A program made the position numbers and the translations under genes. A stretch of DNA of 64,000 nt. Source: Arthrospira sp. PCC 9108. Its GTDB lineage: Bacteria; Cyanobacteriota; Cyanobacteriia; Cyanobacteriales; Microcoleaceae. The stretch is from assembly GCA_016745315.1 (NCBI GenBank), contig CP066886.1, forward strand, positions 496,001-560,000, in the 5' to 3' direction. Below the pieces are notes generated by a model. The model did not search any database. It was given only the letters and a program-made list of their open reading frames with translations, and was not told the DNA's origin. Shown piece after piece: positions 60,290 through 64,000 of this stretch. Each line of letters starts with the position of its first letter. Position 1 is the stretch's first letter.

Positions 60290-61191
60290 GTGCGAGACGT
60301 TTAGGAGTGAAATATGGCTGCAATGCTCGAAATAACCTCCTAGAGGGGAATCAACTGATTCAACCCAGTTACCCCTTAACTGTTTATATGTTCCAACGCT
60401 CGGGCTTAAAACGAGCAAGGCAGGAAACTCAAGGTCAATCCCATTTTAAAAAATCGCAAAATTTACCGTCCAGGTGAACTTAGGAGGAGTAAAATCCACT
60501 TGGGGCGATTATGGGAAAGAGTAAAGGCGATAGCCACCCCCAGTTTTGGGAATCACAAACCCAGGATTGAAGCGGGGAACGGAAGGCGTGAAGTAGAACC
60601 TACTACCAGATGCGACCACTGCCAACCATCCATGATTAGGGAAACCGAATGTTCGGCTTGAACCATCGTCAGCATTAAGCAGCGAAATAGGTTTGATACG
60701 CTGCGCCCAAAAGGGTAAGGGGAAAAGTAGGAAGTTGTATTTACTACCTACACAGACCTTTTTAAGTACCCCGGTGGATAGAACAAATCTAAAGATGGAA
60801 TGCCCATATAAACGGAACGTTTAAACCCCTGTTAGGCTCTCAGTAGTGTTGTGTCTATTGAGTAGTGAAAAGTGTAAGCGTATGCCTATAAGGGGAAAGG
60901 ATGTGACTGAAAGCCAATGCCTAACTGTAATGGTTGGGATATGCCCACTAGTCACGGTGTGGATATAGAGACTGCGATAAGTAGGAGTGTTATGACGAAA
61001 GCGAGAGTAATGGAGAAATCCATGAGACTACGTGTTGTATATAGCTCCCAAAGTTGAAGTCACAAAGCAGGGGGTTGTAACCCTGTTCCTATTGACAATA
61101 GGGTGTCCACATCAGGAGCCGTGTGATGTGAAAGTATCAAGCACGGTTTGGAATTGGAGTTGGGGAAGGCGACTTCCCTTTCGACCATAAC
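60290..61191 (+). mobile_element. ORF-less group II intron E
   Basis: 902 nt from GTGCGAGACG to CGACCATAAC. The boundaries are confirmed by the exon reading: GGGAAATAC joined to AGCCCATTTGTGGGT restores GKYSPFVG. Domain V lies near 61115-61155 (GAGCCGTGTGATGTGAAAG and AAGCACGGTTTGG). It is a close relative of introns A, C and D. No protein gene; mobilisation must have been in trans. Confidence 0.88.
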
Positions 61192-61214
61192 AGCCCATTT
61201 GTGGGTAAAAAATA

Positions 61215-61332
61215 AACCAGGCTTCTAAGAGTCTGGTGAGTGAAAGAAACCCGGTTTCTCAAAGAAACCGGGTTTCTAAGAGTCTGGCGAGAAACCGGGT
61301 TTCTAAGAGTCTGGCGAGAAACCGGGTTTCTG
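61215..61332. repeat. REP palindromes following the duplicated helicase end
   Basis: AAACCAGGCTTCTAAGAG, GAAACCCGGTTTCTC, AAACCGGGTTTCTAAGAG and repeated GAGTCTGGCGAGAAACCGGG units, closing with GGCTTACAGCCAATTACCG. The order mirrors 59155-59330, so the block was copied with the helicase fragment. Confidence 0.85.
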
Positions 61333-61488
61333 GCTTACAGCCAATTACCGATTAAAACAAACGCCGCCCAATAGTAGGGATCTCGGTTGCTGGAGTATGG
61401 ATAATTGGGCTTGACCCAACCAGAAATTAGCAGCCAATTGCCGAGAAATAGTCCATAATGAATAATTGTCGGTGCAATTGTATCAGTT

Positions 61489-63861
61489 ATGCTTTACCCT
61501 GCGCCCCATTACTCCTCAGCCCTTGAGCAAGCCGTAGACCGCTATCCGGTCACAGTCACGCCCGATACGTCTGTAGCAGAGGTGATCGCATTAATCAGCC
61601 AATTGCAAAATCACTGTCCTTTTCCACGAGATCTCAGACAAGAACCAGACAAATCTGATTCTAGAACATTGATGCAGCCTACAGGCATACGATCCAACTG
61701 TATATTAGTTGTTGATAAACCCACTCCCATAGGTGCAGAAATTGTTGCTGAACCACCAGAAAAATCGAATTTATTAGGAATTTTTACTCCCCGTGATTTA
61801 CTACAACTAATTGCTACTGGAATTTTAGATAATCCCGAAGAAACCACCCTAGAGCATATCAGAATTGGGGAGGTTATGTCAAGGCCAATATGTCAAATAA
61901 CCGAGTCGGAAGATCAGGATATCTTTACCGCCTTGTCTATGTTTCGACAACATCAAATTTTGCATCTACCAGTTTTGAACTGTCAAGGTCATTTAGTGGG
62001 AGTAGTGACCCCAGAAAGAATCAGGAAAGTATTGCAACCTTCCAATATTTTGAGAACTAGACGGGTAGCAGATGAGATAATTGCCGACGTTCTGACCGCC
62101 CCGGTCAACACCTCTGTATTAACCTTAGCACAAATGATGGCAACTCATCCAATTGGTTGCGTTGTTATTCATAATCAATTGACTACCAATAAATTAGAAC
62201 CTGTAGGTATTGTCACCGCTGAGAATATAGTTTTAGCGCAATTTATCCAATTAAATTTAGCGGAAACTACCGCCGAAACGATTATGGGGATTCCTCAATT
62301 TTCCTTAAAAGTTAAGGATTCATTGTGGCGGGCTCACCAGGAAATGCAAGCCAGACAACTCCAGCGTTTATTGGTTAGTAATGACCAAGGAGAATTGCAG
62401 GGAATTATCACCCAAATGAGTCTGTTGCGAATGCTGGATCCTACGGAGATGTATCGGGTGATTCGGCAGCTTCAACAGTCTGTATATCAATTGCAATCCG
62501 AGAAAATAGAACTGCTGAGAAGTCGTAATATCAAACTAGAAAAACAGGTACAAGAACGCACAGCACAACTCCACGAGCAATTGCAAAGGGAACGGCTACT
62601 AGCTAAAATATCTCTGCAAATTCATCAATCTTTAAACTTAGATGATATCCTGAATACTACAGTAGCAGAGCTGCGAAATTTTTTAAGCTCAGATAGGGTA
62701 GTTATTTACCAAATACTTAATACGGGCGTGGGTAAATTGGTGGCGGAGTCGGTAGGGAAAGGATGGCGATCGCTCTCAGAACATAGATTAACGGAAGAGG
62801 TGATTAATTATTATCAATATGCCTTTAATGACCACCATATTTATACCGTTGAGGAAATAGAAACAGCACAAATATCTTCTGAAGAATTGCAGATTTTATC
62901 TGATAAAGAAATTCTGGCTTATTTGGTAGTGCCAATTCTCCAGGATGGACAACTTTGGGGAACCATTGAAGTCCATCACTGTCAGAAATCTCGCTATTGG
63001 CTACCCTCAGAAACTAACCTACTTCAACAATTAGCAACCCAATTGGCGATCGCTATCTATCAAGCTCAACTATACCAGCAAGTTCAAGCCTTGAATACCG
63101 ACTTAGAACAACAAGTTCTTGACCGCACCGCCGAATTACAGCGAAAAGTGCAGGAACTCCAACAATTAAACATCCTCAAAGATGAATTTCTTAGCACTGT
63201 TTCCCATGAACTTATGACACCTTTATCTAATATGAAAATGGCAATTTATATGCTAAAATTAGCACCAACGCCAGAACGTCAACAAGTTTATTTTGATATC
63301 CTAGAAAATGAGTGTTTGCGGGAAACCAACTTAATTAATGACCTGCTGAATTTACAGAATCTAGAAGCCGCCAATATTCCCATCAGCCTAGATATGTTAA
63401 ATCTCGTGAATTGGATACCCCGAATAACCCAACCATTTTATTCTAGAGCTCAGTCAAGAAAGCTAGTTTTAAATGTGGAATTATCCCCAGATTTATCCCC
63501 TGTACGCACTAATACTAGCAGCCTAGAACGGATTATTGCGGAACTACTTAATAACGCCTGTAAGTACACCATAGAATGCGGTGAGATTAATCTAAAATTA
63601 GAAACCATCGAAACTAGATATGATTTGGAAGTATCCCAGAAACTGCGGTTGCAAATCGCTAACCAAGCCGAAATACCGGAACAGGAATTACCCCGCATTT
63701 TTGATAAATTCTATCGAGTCCAAAATGCTGACCCCTGGAAACAAGGGGGAACTGGTTTGGGGTTAGCATTAGTCGAAAAGTTGATCGAACAACTCAACGG
63801 TAAAATTGAAGTTACCAGTCAAAACGGTTGGACTACATTTACTATCGACTTTCCCATCTAA
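61489..63861 (+). CDS. Cytoplasmic sensor histidine kinase with CBS domains and GAF domain
   Basis: 790 residues, intact. Two CBS pairs fill residues 15-330 (YPVTVTPDTSVAEVIALI, IGEVMSRPICQITESEDQ, VADEIIADVLTAPVNTSV, AETIMGIPQFSLKVKDSL), which usually bind adenosine nucleotides. A coiled coil leads to a GAF domain (residues 380-530; NFLSSDRVVIYQI, LVVPILQDGQLWGTIEVHH), typical of cyanobacterial light or small-molecule sensing; the usual bilin Cys is not obvious. HisKA follows with phospho-acceptor His573 in STVSHELMTPLSNMK, then HATPase boxes LLNNACKYT, LPRIFDKFYR and GTGLGLALVEKL. No membrane helix. Partner response regulator not visible before the window ends. Confidence 0.92.
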   Translation: MLYPAPHYSSALEQAVDRYPVTVTPDTSVAEVIALISQLQNHCPFPRDLRQEPDKSDSRTLMQPTGIRSNCILVVDKPTPIGAEIVAEPPEKSNLLGIFTPRDLLQLIATGILDNPEETTLEHIRIGEVMSRPICQITESEDQDIFTALSMFRQHQILHLPVLNCQGHLVGVVTPERIRKVLQPSNILRTRRVADEIIADVLTAPVNTSVLTLAQMMATHPIGCVVIHNQLTTNKLEPVGIVTAENIVLAQFIQLNLAETTAETIMGIPQFSLKVKDSLWRAHQEMQARQLQRLLVSNDQGELQGIITQMSLLRMLDPTEMYRVIRQLQQSVYQLQSEKIELLRSRNIKLEKQVQERTAQLHEQLQRERLLAKISLQIHQSLNLDDILNTTVAELRNFLSSDRVVIYQILNTGVGKLVAESVGKGWRSLSEHRLTEEVINYYQYAFNDHHIYTVEEIETAQISSEELQILSDKEILAYLVVPILQDGQLWGTIEVHHCQKSRYWLPSETNLLQQLATQLAIAIYQAQLYQQVQALNTDLEQQVLDRTAELQRKVQELQQLNILKDEFLSTVSHELMTPLSNMKMAIYMLKLAPTPERQQVYFDILENECLRETNLINDLLNLQNLEAANIPISLDMLNLVNWIPRITQPFYSRAQSRKLVLNVELSPDLSPVRTNTSSLERIIAELLNNACKYTIECGEINLKLETIETRYDLEVSQKLRLQIANQAEIPEQELPRIFDKFYRVQNADPWKQGGTGLGLALVEKLIEQLNGKIEVTSQNGWTTFTIDFPI

Positions 63862-64000
63862 TGGGTAGATGTTAAGTTCTGTAAACCAAAATTTACCGTT
63901 GACCGGAGGCAATCCCAGCGAAATTGTTGTGAAAATTTGAGTTAGAATAAGGTTTGTATTTTGGGCGTGACGTGGAAAATGGGAAAAGCCAAAACCGACA

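Overview
The window reads as chromosomal DNA of a filamentous cyanobacterium, most likely an Oscillatoriales member of the Arthrospira/Limnospira kind. The clade is inferred from frequent HIP1 octamers (GCGATCGC), a high-light-inducible protein, the ferredoxin-thioredoxin reductase catalytic chain, a GUN4-domain kinase, a GH57 glucan enzyme, abundant AAACCCGGTTTCT-type palindromes, many group II introns and a large restriction/defence load. No rRNA, tRNA or CRISPR array was recognised.

Layout. 0-7 kb: a sensor histidine kinase and a GH57 glucan-branching-type enzyme (both frameshifted), six tandem copies of a 65-residue gene of unknown function, and intact argJ. 7-9.4 kb: three tandem Uma2-type nuclease genes, one intact, that differ in a heptad-repeat tract and in poly-G lengths. 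9.5-15.2 kb: a receiver-domain pseudogene, then four group II introns. One is ORF-less; 5 nt later comes an intron whose reverse-transcriptase gene is split by two further tandem ORF-less introns. 15.6-28 kb: mostly ordinary chromosome (LRAT-domain protein, sugar-binding lipoprotein, Ser/Thr kinase-GUN4, hli, ddl, CZB protein, DUF309, ftrC, a cNMP-binding protein, thioredoxin-TPR, an LpxB-related gene, DUF4336, an Rpn-type nuclease). 28-39.7 kb: a TPR-CHAT protease gene, a 20-unit array of a 106-bp repeat, a VapBC-type toxin-antitoxin pair, a NACHT NTPase, and the remains of further CHAT/TPR genes. 39.7-59.2 kb: an intact Eco29kI-like restriction-modification pair followed by a decayed DISARM-like cluster: SNF2 helicase, large N6-adenine methylase, DEAD helicase with DUF1998, and a UvrD-like helicase. 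A RAYT transposase and many REP palindromes invade it. 59-64 kb: a 183-residue putative membrane-active protein, a duplicated helicase fragment carrying a fifth group II intron, and an intact CBS-GAF histidine kinase.

How the genes fit together. From 28 to 60 kb the window is a defence/conflict island in which R-M, helicase-methylase, NACHT, CHAT and toxin-antitoxin modules have accumulated, recombined and partly decayed. REP/RAYT elements and group II introns supply the repeats.

Caution. Many genes, including housekeeping ones, carry either a one-base indel in a homopolymer or a single nonsense codon in an otherwise intact frame. I cannot tell genuine decay from sequencing or assembly error using the sequence alone, so such genes are entered as 'pseudogene' over the full reconstructed span.
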